Positions 1-13,434 are shown, numbered from the stretch's first letter. The stretch is DNA of 64,000 bases from Mixophyes australis (GCA_036250195.1 JAVHZZ010000003.1:87878418-87942417); one strand, 5' to 3'. Numbers and translations: made by a program. Notes: generated by a model not told the origin, from the sequence alone.

Positions 1-160
1 TCATATTTCCCTGATAGAGGAATCTAAGCCTACATAAGTTGCATTTGTAACAATACATCCATAACATATTTTACCTACACTTACACATCCACTCATTGCC
101 TATTCTGTCTCTTCATTCTTAAGAGGCCACACGCAGACCCTAAGCACAGGGCGCAACTCA

Positions 161-458
161 GGGCCTGATGCTGAGTTAGGAGCAAAGCAAAAAAGGAGCA
201 AATTTGCACCTTGGCAAAACCATGTTGCATTTGAGGGGGAGGTAAATTTAATATGTGGGGACAGATTTAAAGTTGGGGTAAGGCATGTCCTAGATCAACT
301 TAAAATTCATTGTAAAAATAAAGTTATCAAGTATTTGTGTGCAACATGAAAAAGCCAGTATTTTTCTTGCATGCAAAAAAAAAGTAATTATTTGCACTCC
401 TTGCATTGTGACATGGTTTGTACCGGAGCAAATGTGCTCCTAACTCAGCATAAGGCCC
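161..458. mobile_element. Foldback MITE, GGGCCTGATGCTGAG-end family, copy 1
   Basis: The ends are inverted copies of each other: GGGCCTGATGCTGAGTTAGG on the left, and the complement of GGGCCTTATGCTGAGTTAGG on the right. The trinucleotide TCA lies directly outside both ends (158-160 and 459-461), a likely 3-bp target duplication. There is no open frame, so it is non-autonomous. A second copy lies at 8985 and the interior resembles the element at 7180. Three-bp duplications and GGG-starting ends fit PIF/Harbinger-like MITEs, but no transposase here proves that. Confidence 0.75.
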
Positions 459-461
459 TCA

Positions 462-2274
462 GTGTTTATAATGCAACAACCACAAATAATGCATTATTGG
501 TGGTTATGACCACTTTTTAAGGTGCTATAGAAGCTTAATATATATTTTTTCCATATTTAACCTGTCCAATCTCACCCCCACAAAATATATTGATCAATTC
601 ATGCACGATTTGGCTATAGCTCTTGTGGATTAGAACAAATTGTCCCAGGGCTGTTTTAGCACAATGCTATGAGATATGTAAATATAGACTAAATGTTAGA
701 TGTTTTTTTGTTTTCTTTATATGAAATGAGGACAGACCATGAACAAACTGAATGAATGACACACCCACTTCATAGTGTTTCTAAACACCCTCATAAAAGC
801 AAAGCTTCATCCAGTTATGTAGGCGGATGCTTTGGAAAATGCACAGGGTGGAAACAGTAGACATGTCACATCAAACTCCAGCCTATAACCACTTTAGGGC
901 CAATAAATTTATTAATTGAAGCTTTTGCATTTTCTTCTAATATACTGTTCAGTTTATGGCTTGCATGATTCATGAGAGTGAAGGGACATTGAGATTGTCT
1001 TTACTACATGTCACTTTAGCATTTGATGATTTTTAATACATCGGTCAAAATCCACCTGGAAATGTTCTTTTCCTGCAAATATAAAACGGCCCGATCTCTG
1101 GAACCTCAGAGGTAGCAATACAATGCCTTTTACAGGGAGAAAATGCAAGGAATGCCACTGTAATACCCCTCTTCATTAAATTATTTAAAATATCCTATCC
1201 TGCGATTTGCACTACGCAAGGAAACCCTTGATCTACCCTACACATCCCATTGGCCAATGCAACATTTTTACCCCCAACAATGCCACCGTTTTGGCTCACA
1301 AAGCACATTAGTGCAAATCTTGGCGCAAAGTGTCACAAAAGAGTATTTAGACTGTGGTGATATTTTAAGAGACAATTTCATTCTGAATATCTATTTCTTT
1401 AATCATTGTGAACCATTGTATCCAGCCACAGAAACCGGAATTTCAAGCAGCTTTACATTTGATGAATCATTTTGCTGACGTTTGATGGACATACACCCAC
1501 TAGCCGTAAATAACCATTGATGCTAGAGCCCAAAAAATGTCATATATGTGTTGGTCCCACAGTATAAAATTATACAAGACTTATAAATCACGGTTTCTGA
1601 CAATAAACTCTATAATCTGCTATGAATGTGCTCCTTCTATGAATATTCATGGCCAAGTGATCACGGTAATGATAGTGAACTTCTGTCAATGGAGTGTGAG
1701 AGGGCTGAGGTCATACATGTAATCTGTTTATTTCATCCTTGTAAAATCTTACTCTCTCATGCTGTGTACAATATGCTAAGTGCAATATGGAAAAAATAAA
1801 CTAAATGGTTTATATAAACCTCTACATGCAATGTCATAAAGGCAACATAACGTACGTGGAAAGGGGAGAAAAATAGATGATATGGGGGTTGTAAACTGTG
1901 CAAAAATGTTGTATAATACACATCTGCTGTGTATTTTGTACTGTAATATATATTTAAAAGTATAGAACTAATAGAATCATCTAGAATATGTGACTATATT
2001 TTCATTGGTTTTCCTGACATCCAATTAGGTGGTGAAAGGACAACAAAAAAACAATTATAAACAATACATTCCTATATGTGTGCCCCCCCCATTAAGTACA
2101 GTTGTTTCTTTTCATTGCCCCATTTTGGCACAAAACTAGTCTCTAAATATAATTATTTCCAATGCAACCAGTAGAGCTAAATTGTGACAATCTCGGTAGC
2201 AAAAAAAACAACAATTGTTCCAGATGATATAAAAACTTGGTTAAAAATGACAGAAGAAAGCCATAAAGATAAAC
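462..2274. other. AT-rich noncoding DNA, nothing recognised
   Basis: No coding exon, RNA gene or clear repeat boundary was found. The short open frames near 1257 and 1537 have no recognisable domain and look like chance frames. Confidence 0.5.
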
Positions 2275-2303
2275 TATTATTATTATTATTATTATTATTA
2301 TTA
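2275..2303. repeat. (ATT)n microsatellite
   Basis: About nine uninterrupted ATT units, then TTAGTATTAT. Confidence 0.9.
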
Positions 2304-2610
2304 GTATTATGTGGAATTATAGGATAAGCAATAAATGACGGCTACCTGAAAGTGGATACAACATTGAAAGTTTACTTTTGTGAGCTTAAATCAAGTGAAC
2401 AGTCTTACTATTACACACTCTGAGCTTTAAAAGAATTGGGCCATCATTTAATTATTACAAAATAATGTATTATTAAAGTAATTGTATAGTTTTCAAATAA
2501 GCATTGTCTAAACGATTGAGTTGTGTTTCCAAAGCAAAAAGTAATTTATTTTAGCAGATGCAAAATTTAGCAGTTCAATACATAATTATAATACAGTACA
2601 GCCAATACCA

Positions 2611-3036
2611 AAATGATACATACACACTACACTGTTTTCGTCCAATAATCGGCTGAAACAGCCGACATACGACCGCTCGTTCAAAAGTCGGGTCAGTGTG
2701 TGCAGTGACACGATGGTCGAAAGTCTGCCCAAATGGACGATTATCGCCTCATTTGGTTGGTCGTAACGTTTAATATTTTCGTTCCAATCTCGTTTCCGCT
2801 GTGTAGTGTGTATAAACTTCTGACCGATCCACAACAGTGAGTACGAAATTACAGTCATTGCTCACGATAACATGGCTGTAAAAAGTCACTAACGGGACAT
2901 CCGCTCTTCCCTTTCTCATCCTAAACAAGGCTAGTGTGTATGCAGTCCATGGACCGAGCGATCGGACCATCGGTCGCATGTAAAATCGATCGGCATAAAA
3001 AGTTGGTCGAAATTTCTGTAGTGTGTACCCAGCTTA
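2611..3036. mobile_element. CpG-rich foldback MITE with ACACACTAC ends
   Basis: The left end carries TACACACTACAC and the right end GTAGTGTGTACCCAGCTT, which are imperfect inverted repeats. The interior is full of CGATCGG/CCGATC-type words and is much richer in CpG than the surrounding DNA. The exact left boundary and target duplication are unclear. Two short antisense open frames cross it and are probably chance. Confidence 0.55.
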
Positions 3037-4110
3037 AGCTGCGCTCCACTGGTACCAGCTTACAGTACTTCACTCCAGAATACTGTGGTCAGAGAAGACT
3101 GGGCTAATACCAGCTAGAGCTGTATTATATACACTCAGTGTTACAGTGAAAACAATGAAGATGGTGTGGCTTGCTTCTATTGGTCCAGGTATCAGGGGTT
3201 GTGCTCTGAGTTTCCCGCCAAGACTCCAGTTTCAACTAGTCTATTAGCATTTTACAGTTGGTATCATTCTGATCATTTATTCCCTAACATCAATAACTAG
3301 AGTATGCAATGTATGATCTCTTCGGCGAATGAACCGGACAACTGCTGATGAATAGGGAATTAAAATGATACTAAACATGCAATTCCTGCAACCTGAACCT
3401 CAAATAACCCTAAAGTGTATATATAATCATAATATATAAACTAATAATAAACTAAATACTATCTGCTCATAAATCACTGTGGAATGGAACCAATATGAAA
3501 ATGAAATATATAAATAACTAAATGTTAGAGTGTGGGTGTGTGCGTGCGTATTTTAGCGCGCGATCACACTATGCCACGTGTTACGTGGCATACTGATCGC
3601 AATCACACGGTGAAACAATATTAACCAATATACTTTCGTTCATCCAATTATACGACTTTGACAGTATGGTAGACTCTTACATAGGGGAAAGGCAACCGAT
3701 GTCACAATAGTCCAAGTAATTGTGGTCTCAGTTTTTAACATGAATCAAATTCGATTAGACCCTGTGCTATATATATGGTAGGAGCTCAAGTTGTCTGATG
3801 TGGAGCAGGGAATTACTACTTTACTCTCTTTATAACAAAGCAGTAGTTCAATGAAGGGTGAGCAGTGAACAATGTATTTCAACTTCTTGGTATCTGCAAG
3901 TGTAAACTTTGGGGTTTTAGTGGTTCGTTAACTAATGACTATGCTGAAGGATGAATTTATGGTATGAAAGGTAGTGGATCACTTCATAAATAATTACCTG
4001 TAAAACCTGATTATTTATGGTCTTTTGGACATTTTTAAAATGATTCTGGTTTGTCCACTCTGCATGGTTTGATGGAGAGTCCACTGTGCTGGTATGAACT
4101 ACTGTTTTAT
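3037..4110. other. Noncoding stretch, mostly unassigned
   Basis: From 3040 to 3240 the base composition is richer in GC, with a palindromic tone (repeated CCAGCT/AGCTGG), and may be another old repeat. The rest is AT-rich. No gene was recognised. Confidence 0.4.
3560..3600. repeat. Short strong hairpin palindrome
   Basis: ATGCCACGT and ACGTGGCAT form a perfect 9-bp stem around GTT. Outside it GCGATCA and TGATCGC extend the symmetry with small bulges. It sits in a local GTGCGTGCG-rich patch. It could be the core of a foldback repeat or a chance cruciform. Confidence 0.6.
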
Positions 4111-4282
4111 AAAGTGAGATTGGAGATCTTAAAAAGTGAGATTGGAGAATATAGAAAATGAGACTGGAGAATTTACAAAGTGAGTTTGGAGAATTTAAAA
4201 AGTGAGATTGGAGGATTTAGAAAGTGAGATTAGAGAATTTAGAAAGTGGTTTTGAAGAATATAGAAAGTGAGATTGGAGATA
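4111..4282. repeat. Degenerate 22-bp minisatellite
   Basis: The unit AAAGTGAGATTGGAGAATTT recurs every 22 bp about eight times with substitutions (starts at 4111, 4133, 4155 and so on). Confidence 0.8.
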
Positions 4283-4296
4283 CAGGGCCTCATTTA

Positions 4297-4489
4297 GGGG
4301 CATATTCAATTGTTAGCGAGACCGCTGAAATACTCACGCTCCAAAAATATTACCGTTAATACGGTAATAGCTCGCTGAATTTCTGCTCGCAGCTCCCTGA
4401 CGGTATTTACGCGCAATATTACCGTATTAATGGTAATATTTTTGGAGTGTGAGTATTTCAGCGATCTCGCTAACAATTGAATATGCCCC
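4297..4489. mobile_element. Harbinger-like MITE, GGGGCATATTCAATTG family, copy 1
   Basis: The left end GGGGCATATTCAATTGTTAG and right end CTAACAATTGAATATGCCCC are perfect inverted repeats, and the symmetry runs deep into the 193-bp element. TTA flanks both sides (4294-4296, 4490-4492), the target duplication typical of PIF/Harbinger. It seems to sit in an older GGGCCTC-ended repeat whose other end may be near 4919. A second copy is at 55162. Confidence 0.85.
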
Positions 4490-5861
4490 TTAGAGTCTAA
4501 CGCAAAGTCCGTTTTAGGCGCATCGAACACAAAACCACTATCACCCATGTGCAGCAAGCACCATATCCGCCTGTATCTTGGATGCAATTTACACTTGCGA
4601 CAGTTTGCGGCTTACTATGAGGGAAAGGGTGGAACGCGGAATTGTGAAGGCGTGAACTTGTATAGAAACAGGAGGTGTGACCCTGTAAGTAAATCCTGGA
4701 CGCAGTAAGGCGGAGATGGAACACACGTAAAAAAAGGGCTAAAAATGTGCAGCTGGAATTAGGTGGCGCACGCGTTAGCTCGCTGCAGGAACTGGTCGCA
4801 GCTCGGTAGGGTATTACGAGTGGGACGCAACTGGGGTTGAATGCCACTCATAATACCCTACCAAGCTGAGGCACTCTCCCACTCCTACACGTCTTACACG
4901 CACATTGTGTCTGAGGCCCACATACATTCTTTCTAATGTTTTTAACATTATTACAATGCATGTTAATGGGTATAAAATTAGAACCCATTTTCTTTTTTAT
5001 AGAGCCCATACCCACTTATATTTTTACTAAGGTTTGGGTGTACTGCGTTTTTCAGAACGCATCATGTTCCACTCACTTGTGTTTAGTATGCACCTTGGGG
5101 AAGCCTACAATGACCTGCAATTAACTCAAAATGCTAATAACAAATGTTTCACTTGCAATGATTTAATACACATGTATTTTTTACTTTTAAAATATATACA
5201 TAGGTAGGAGGAGGAGCAAACCATGGATGCAGATTAAAGTAAAAATGTCAATACATAATTTATAGTGTAGCCCCCTGTTGTTTAGTGGATAGAGTGGGTG
5301 GATTTCTCATGGGTCCCTACCTCTTTATTGCCCTGGAATTTGCAGCCCGGTGCTAAATCAATCTCTTTATGTTTAGGGCCTTGTTGGTGAGTAAGCACCA
5401 GGAGCCCCTGGAAATGCCGGCTACAACCCGTATAGTGGTGTATAAACGCAAGATGAAGCAATATTGAGCACCAGACAATCTCTACCTTTGAGGTATCTTT
5501 ATTACGTCACCACCATTTTACTCCAACACAGTTCTCAGTTATGTTGCATAATAAAATACTTTACTTTTCAAGGCACAAGAGCTGGCATTCTTGCATGATG
5601 TATCTGCCTTCCTGTTTCTGACCTCTAAGATAGTTGTGTTCAAACTAATTTTCTTTCTCACAATGGGTACCTATACACTCGTTCTCTTCTCCAGCCAGCC
5701 TTGGTAACTAGCAAGTGCAGTCTCTGCACTCAATTGTGTCTCTGAGAGAAAACACCCATACTCACACTGCTCGACTACCTGACAGGTTAGGTCAAATGTA
5801 GAATGCCCTGCTATCTATCCCAAGCTCCCGTACTTTCCCCAGCTTTCCTTCTCACACTAAA
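4490..5861. other. Noncoding stretch; possible remains of a GGGCCTC-ended repeat to about 4919
   Basis: 4493-4919 contains GC-richer DNA ending in TGTCTGAGGCCC, which may mirror the GGGCCTCA at 4284. After that there is AT-rich DNA with no recognisable gene. Confidence 0.35.
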
Positions 5862-6235
5862 TTATTATTATTATTCTTTATTTATATGGCGTCTCAAATT
5901 TTCTGCAGCGCCATACAAAAGCAACATATAAAATACTATACAAACAGTAGAACATACAGGGTACAACAGTACAGAGCAAAACGAGTAAAACCAAGGCTCC
6001 AAAAGCTCTAAGCATAGCAAGTACAATGACATTGGAGAAGAAGAAATGTTATTGAGACAGGAGGGAAAAAGGCTTATAAGAGCTTACATCCTACAGGGAG
6101 AGGAAACAGAGAGCAGGCACAAGAGGAGTCAGAGGAGGAGATCAAACACAAGAGGAGCACAAACAGGGAAGTGGGAGGTGAGGAGAACAAGAATAGAAAA
6201 GGTTAGGTGGAGCTTCTGGAGATTCTCTCACTGAA
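5862..6235 (-). mobile_element. L2/CR1-type LINE 3' end, antisense
   Basis: ATTATTATTATTCTTTATTTATATGGCG is the reverse complement of the standard LINE tail (CGC..ATATAAATAAA plus a trinucleotide repeat). It is followed by GCAGCGCCATACAAAAG, matching the TGCGGCGCTG-type element just upstream of such tails. The right limit is approximate. A 62-aa frame here is charged but has no domain. Confidence 0.65.
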
Positions 6236-7114
6236 CCTGGTCTTTGTCATATAGCAGTCAACTGTCACAGTCAGAGGGCATCTACATGGTTCCCTCCAAA
6301 GTCTAGCCACTGTAGGACTCTACTAAACACTTGGGTCTTGCAAACCGCTTTAACTACACCCCATTGTGTCATACATACTCACTGTACTAGTTAAAGCAAA
6401 ACTTTGCATCCAATCATGTTATCTAAATTTGACAGATAGTTTATTTAAATCTTCTCTGAACAATCTGAATAATACATGAAGAGTCAATAGTAAATAGGGA
6501 TAAATGAGTCAATTTGTGAGTCAAAATTAGTATATAATATATAGCATGTACTTGATATTGTATCAGTACATTGATTTGAAATGCAAGTAACAAATAAAGT
6601 AATTAACTATAAATTTTATATTGTAGTCTTTGCCATATAGTATTTCCATGTATGCTGTATGCTATAGTCAATGTATCTGCTTTTAATGTGTTTTCGTTTT
6701 TTGTCAATGTCTATTGCATTTTTCAACAATGTTCATAAGTAAGAAACGTTGAAGTAGGCAGGGCAAGGACCAGCCTGTGGCCAGTTAGAGCATTCAAATC
6801 TTCACAGCACAGAGCTAATTAGAATATACTACATAATAGCAAAAACTATATTTGTACAAAGGACCTCGATGTGAAACAAGATAGATGTCTAAACGTAGAC
6901 TGTTGCTTCCATTCCCCTTCTTACAAACACCCTATTTAACTACAGTCTTGCCCTGACTAACATACTACTGAATAGGTTACTGCCTCACAAACAACCCACA
7001 CACTCAACATTCTGATGATCTGATTGGTTACATTTTGTTCAATCTCCGCCCAATTTAAAACTGCGGACAACACAGGAGTTGAAGACTGAATACAATGGGG
7101 TGCTAACAGGCCTG
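6236..7114. other. AT-rich noncoding DNA, nothing recognised
   Basis: No domain, RNA gene or clear repeat edge was found. Confidence 0.45.
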
Positions 7115-7618
7115 GGGGTAAATTTATCAAGCTGCGGGTTCGAAAAAGTGGAGATGTTGCCCATACCAATCAGATTCTAGGGCCTGGTTCATTAAGGATC
7201 TTAAATGAAAAGGTATCTTATTTCAGTCTCCTGGACAAAACCATGCTACAATGCAAGGGGTGCAAACTAGTTTCTGTTTTGCACATAAGTTAAATACTGA
7301 CTGTTTTTTCATGTAGCACACAAATACTTGATAGCTTATTTGTACACTGAAATTTAAAGTTGATATTTGTGTGCTACATGAAAAAACAGACAGTATTTAA
7401 CTTATGTGCAAAACAGAAAACTAGTTTGCACCCCTTGCATTGTAACATGGTTTTGTCCAGGAGACTGAAATAAGATACCTTTTCATTTAAGATCCTTAAT
7501 GAATCAGGCCCCTAGTTATTTTTTTTAGTATATTTTACAAAATGACAGCTAGAATCTGATTGGTTGCTATAGGCAACATCTCCACTTTTACAAACCCGCA
7601 GCTTGATAAATTTACCCC
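7115..7618. mobile_element. MITE of the GGGGTAAATTTA family, copy 1, split by a nested MITE
   Basis: The ends GGGGTAAATTTATCAAGCTG and CAGCTTGATAAATTTACCCC are exact inverted repeats. CTG flanks both sides (7112-7114, 7619-7621). Removing the inner element and its CTA duplication leaves about 169 bp, the size of the intact copy at 11255. Internal words shared with the other copies include GTGGAGATGTTGC and CAATCAGATTCTA. Confidence 0.88.
7180..7511. mobile_element. Inner foldback MITE nested in the previous one
   Basis: A near-complete foldback of 332 bp with ends GGGCCTGGTTCATTAAGG and CCTTAATGAATCAGGCCC, flanked by CTA on both sides (7177-7179, 7512-7514). The arms match over about 150 bp around a centre near 7345. 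The interior (TGCAAACTAGTTT, CACACAAATACTTGATAGC) is related to the elements at 161 and 8985. Confidence 0.88.
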
Positions 7619-8984
7619 CTGGACTGTCAATCTGGCAATTCCGGTATATACCAGCAGGGCTGGTATGCCTGAGAATTTTATTGGGTTGGCCTTGTCTCCC
7701 AGACATTTGTCAGTCAGCCTTACAGCACTGCTGCACACTTTGCACTGGAGCAGTGGTAGTGCCAAGAGATCGACAATGAACTACCCTATTGATGATGGAG
7801 CCCTCTGTGACATCACTAGGCATTTCTATGACATCACATCTTTTCTTTAGGGCGCATTTATGAATGTAGACTTTTGTCCTTTGTAAACCAGAGCTATGTT
7901 TTAGTCACAAATCAGCCCTAGGTGCTGAGAACCCAGTCAAAAGCACCTTAACAATATTTGTGTCCAGGCATCTTGTTAATGCTATGCTAAGATGAGGTAG
8001 CTGTTTTCATTCTAAACAATTACAAAGGCACCTTGCTAATATTAAAAAAAAAAACATTGATGATCAGGACAGAGTTACATGTGACTAATATGTTTATATG
8101 ACTATTACACATAATATAAGTATAGAGGAGGTAACTATTTTGTCTGACCCAAAATAAATAATCAGGGCCACAATTTAAATATTCATCTTGAAAATCTTAC
8201 CTAGTGTTAAGAAAATATATCCTTTGGGAAGTGCCCTGGGGTAACATATTCAGTGTGTTTTACTTCAGAAAAGTTGCATATGTACTTTAATTTAAGCATA
8301 TTCATTAAGTACAATGAGATTGAAAACGATATGCTGGTACTGATAAGATAATGATCAAACATTAGGGCCATATAAGTATAATTTCACCAATGAGTTAAAA
8401 ACACAAATGTTTTGATGTATCATGTAAATAATATATTAGATATTGGATATTGATTACATTGGGATGTACAGTTCCCTCACATAATTTAAACAAGCATAAA
8501 GTATTGATATGCAAACCTTAATGGGTAGTAAGTATCATTGTACTTTTGTAAGTGTTTTTATTGGGTAAAATATTAATAAGAAGCTTTGGAGCATTAATAC
8601 TGATTTTTAAGTATGACTTAAGGAGGCATTGACTGGATCATTGTTTTTAGGAATACACTGATATATTTAGGGTCTTACAATATCAACATTTGTATGATGA
8701 ACTCCAAAATGGGTTTATTGTGGTTTGTATTGTAATTTGCAATATAAATAAAGCTATTGTTGATCAATAATGGTGGCCAGAGTGCAGCTTTTTTTGGTAT
8801 TTGTTCTATTAGCGCTATTATCATTTGAGAAACATCTTTCAGCAGAGAATTGTATTTTGCATTGGTAACAAATGGCTTCTTGTTCCAATAGCCTTTCCTT
8901 GCGCTGTTTAACCAAGGCCATTTTTATTTTGGATCACCTGTGTTCTGCTTTCTGAGAGGGGAGGGGGTGATGGGTACTCACATA
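7619..8984. other. AT-rich noncoding DNA, nothing recognised
   Basis: A 96-aa frame runs out of the MITE into 7850 without any recognisable domain. No gene was found. Confidence 0.45.
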
Positions 8985-9310
8985 GGGCATGATGCTGAGT
9001 TAGGAGCAAAATAAAAAAAGAGCAAATTTGCACCTTGGCAAAACCATGTTTCATTGAAGGGGGAGGTAAATTTAAAATGTGGGGACAGACTTAAGGATGG
9101 TATAGGACATGTCCTAGATAAGCTTTCAATTTCAGTGTAAAAATAAAGCTATAAAGTATTTGTATGCTACATGAAAAAGAAGCCAGTATTACCCTTGCAT
9201 GCAAAAAAAACCCAAAATTCATTTGCAGCACTTGTATTGTAGCATGATTTGTCCAGGAGCAAATGTACTCTTATTTTTTTCTGCTGTGCTCCTAACTCAG
9301 CATCAGGCCT
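8985..9310. mobile_element. Foldback MITE, GGGCCTGATGCTGAG-end family, copy 2
   Basis: It starts GGGCATGATGCTGAGTTAGG and ends in CTCCTAACTCAGCATCAGG. The interior shares long words with the copy at 161, such as TTTGCACCTTGGCAAAACCA. The target duplication is not clear. Confidence 0.75.
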
Positions 9311-11254
9311 TATGTGAGAACTAGTCTCCCCTTCATTCCTCTGTAAACAGAAGGAACTGAAATAAAATCGGATGTGTGTACAGTGTCTAAATCTGGCTTG
9401 TTTAAATTTTTTGAAAACGTTTGTAAAAAGTTTAAAATCTCTTACCTATTTGTTTGTGAACATTGGCATTTTTCTTATAAAACAGCTTATATTTCAGCCA
9501 TAATTTCCATTTAACATATTTGTTCATACTTAATAATTAATTAATTTGAAGATAAAAAAAGAAGGGAAAGTAAGATAAAAATAAGTGTATCCCCAGAACG
9601 TATGGCATATTCCGGGAGGGCAATAAAAATGTCCTTTAAGCAGTAAAAATGATTTGGCCGAAAGAAATGCTAGAACTGGTTCCTGTGCGTTCCAGCACAA
9701 GTTAAGCCCTGCGTATAGTATAATATAGATCTTTATCCCAGTTTAATAATAATGTCCATAAATGTGACAAATTTTTAAATACTATTTAAGATCTGTGAAC
9801 TTTTTAAAAAATTATTTCAGTGTTGAATCTGGAGCAATGGGAATTTCATTGTTTTAAATATAATGATTGTAATGGTTTGTGTAAACAAGAAAATACTTAT
9901 TTTTTTCATGTGATCTGCTGCTACCTAACCAATATCTACTGCTGCTACCATACTGATTGATTGTTATCGTAAACCTAAAACACAAGTTAATCCAATATAA
10001 AAAGGGTTGTATTGCTATATGTATATTTAAAAAAAAAAAAAAAAAAAGGTTCTAATGAGGTTCTTTCGTGTTTAATTTAATAGGCTTTCTTACAGCGAGT
10101 CTACATAGGTAAATTTCTTCATATAGGACAAATTATTTTTCATTTCGATTAAGTTCTCCATTAAATTCTTTGATAGCTGCTTCACATAACTTAGCCACTG
10201 ATTATTAAGTGTCCCTGGCCCTTTAAGACTGGAGAGAAAAAAACAGATTTTGTTTCTAATTTGCGAGTTTCAAGTAAAGCATGAAGGTCAAACATCTTAT
10301 GGAAATACATTAAAGTCTATAATTATGCTAAATAGCACCTAGATTTGATTTTGCGGACTTTGTTCCAATCATCAGGGTTCTGTGTCTATGGACCTGACTT
10401 ACACACAGCATGCATTACCTTGAGATTCAGCTGTTTAGTAAGGTCTAATTGATGGTTATCAGAGATTGAGACAGCAAGAGATAGTAAAGCTCTACAAATT
10501 GCTGATGTGATGTAGCTATGATCTAGGGCATTCATTTTTTCACTTTATATCAGAGGCAGGATGGCAGTGCATGCTGGAACTTTTAGTTACACTACTACTG
10601 CGAAGTTACAGGTTGCCTAAGCCAAATCTATGATATTAGTCATGCTCTGATTATTAGTTTAGAAAGTGATACATGTGCGTTCCATTGTATATCATTTTAA
10701 GGACATACATTAATAAAGTACAGTAGGACTTAACAAACTAAGGGTTCATTTATTTTAATAATCACATGTCCTTAGCTTGTGTCTGCAGTAATTGTTTCCT
10801 TGGTGCATGGACTTTAAAATATATCATTAAAATGTTGTTCCTACATAAATACAGGCAAAATGCAACAGCGTTTCTTGTTGTAAATTTGTTAACCCTGAAA
10901 CACTGAATTTCTCTTAAATCACAACTCTGCATTTTCTTTTCACTAACTTATTTATTATGACTAATCTTACCTAAAGAGCTCCTTCACCTATGTTTGTAGG
11001 CCTTTATGTGGAGGTATTTTCAAGCAAAATAGTCATCAGGGGATTTAGCTGCATGTATACGGTATATTATTTTTATGCTAAGCACACAAGGCTCTTTAAG
11101 TGATTATATAAAGGAAAATGGAACAAAACAGGCAAATATGCACAAATAAGATTTTCGTAAGTTTTCATTTTGCTCATCACTTTGGGAAGCACATTAGTAG
11201 AGGATAGGGATTAACAATCCCTATACTTGTAGCAAAATGCTCTAACGAGGCTTG
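9311..11254. other. AT-rich noncoding DNA with a poly-A run
   Basis: A run of about 19 A occurs at 10029-10047 without a recognisable retroelement body upstream. Nothing else was recognised. Confidence 0.45.
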
Positions 11255-11422
11255 GGGGTATATTTACTAAACTGCAGGTTTGAAAAAGTGGAGATGTTGC
11301 AACCAATCAGATTCTAGCTGTCATTTTGTAGACTGTACTAAATAAATGATAACTTGAATCTGATTGGTTGCTATAGGCAACATCTCCACTTTTCCAAACC
11401 AGCAGCTTAGTAAATATACCCA
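11255..11422. mobile_element. MITE of the GGGGTAAATTTA family, copy 2, intact length
   Basis: The 168-bp foldback begins GGGGTATATTTACTAA and ends TTAGTAAATATACCCA. TTG lies outside both ends (11252-11254, 11423-11425). It carries the shared arms GTGGAGATGTTGC and GCAACATCTCCAC. Confidence 0.85.
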
Positions 11423-13221
11423 TTGGCAAGCATTTCTTGAGGAAAGTACTGAACAAAATGGGAATGGAGCTTATTAGTTAATAAACCTTAATTATTACAT
11501 ACATTACATATATAGCTGTTCCTCGTACTTTGTGAAGCTAAGATACATTATATATCAATGAATTCATATTATAAATGACTAGATTAACAAACATGGAGTT
11601 AGATAAAAAAATATAATTACAATTTCCCTGTATAAAATAATAAAGATATCTTAAGCCTATTTAAAAAAAAAAACAACAACTACTAAACCTCTATTGTTAA
11701 AAATACATACATGATCTTAAATCTGGGACTGACTGGTTGGCTATAGTTTAAATTTCCAAATGTCTAAATACAGTATTAGAAAGACAAGTATTTTGACATT
11801 AATGCTAATATTTTTTATATTACATTTTTAGATGCTAAACCTAAATTTTCGAATGGTGTTAGCGGTTTATGTGAATTGGACTATAAAATAGACATTTTAA
11901 GACCTAACAGCATTTATGTGAATTTGGCCAATATATGCTATGAGGCATTTTCATACCTGTTTAGTTAGTTAAATTGCCCTAAGATTGCAAGCTCACTGAT
12001 AGGTGTGGAAAGAAAGTATATGGGTTGCAGAGAACCTAATATATCTTATGGTAATATTTTTCTGCTAAGTTTATAATAAAAAAGAATTAAGGAGAGAAGA
12101 GAATCATGTTTGTCATGTTTTTTGTAAAGTAATCTGTATACATTCATCTATATTGACTTCCAATGTGGCCTAATTTGCCAATTCTTTCTTCCCCAGTTGC
12201 CAAAATCTGTTCAAATATATTTTCCCTGGCTGTGCTTTAGTCACTAATTTTTAGTCACTCTTTCTATATTAATTCAGAAAAGGTCTTGCAATTATTAATT
12301 TGTATGTGTTAGAAATATGAGCATCTGCAAATATTCTACTGCTACTTCTAATGTTAGTAATAAATAGAAAATGATTGTGGGTATGTCAGTAAAGTCAATT
12401 ATTTGTTTGGTAACATATGCAGTAGAGTATTTGGTTTAAGCTATTAAAAAGAAAGCCAATTAAAATGGTTTGATAAGCATATGTATTAGAAGCAAGTCTT
12501 ACACAGGGGTCAGAAACAACACTAAGTAAACAGAACTGACAGAAGAGTGAATCTTTTGTTGCGGGATCCCAGCTGTCCAACCTCCTATTATCCAAATAAG
12601 ACTAGCTGCATGTTCCCTGCTGCCCCCTCACCAACTCAATGCACATAAACAGATTGGGATGTTCTGCATGCATGCTCAGCATTGCAGCCGTACTCCCCTT
12701 TTACTGGTTCCTCTTTACTAGACAAGAAACTCCAGACATTTTTTTGTAGGTAACAAAGCATGGTTGTAAAACAGAAGGGGGAAGAAAAGAAATCAAGAGA
12801 AAAAAACTTGTCACTGACAAAAAAAGCATAGGAAGTAGAAAATAGAAATAAGGGTGAATGCAAGAATTATCCTGTTTAACACTGGCTCTTTTTGTTCACA
12901 GCTGTCTTTGTGAAGGGTTGTAAGTATCATGATGTGGAACAAGTGCAGTCTCACACATACTTTAGCCAGAAGATTGCCAGTCACTGACAGCTTATTTTAA
13001 CCATGAAAAATGGAAACTTTTGCTTTCTATAAACACAGAATTGTAAGCATTTTGCTTGAGAGACACTAACTAAATATTGTTAACATATTCCTTTATTACG
13101 AGTTAATACAGCCCATTCAAATAACTGATTTTCTATAGTAACAAACTGGACAGAAATGTTTAATTTCTATTATAAGACACATTTCAGTTTCCGAAAATAC
13201 TAAATGACAAAACTCAAAATC
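11423..13221. other. AT-rich noncoding DNA, nothing recognised
   Basis: Short antisense frames at 12395-12863 have no domain. No RNA gene was seen. Confidence 0.45.
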
Positions 13222-13253
<32 letters not shown>

Positions 13254-13259
13254 GTTGTA

Positions 13260-13301
<42 letters not shown>

Positions 13302-13397
13302 TATATATTTATACATTTTGCTAGAAAGGTTTTTTGAAATACAATTCTTATTATGATACTGTGGTTATTAGGATTTTATAATATAATAAAAACAACA

Positions 13398-13434
<37 letters not shown>

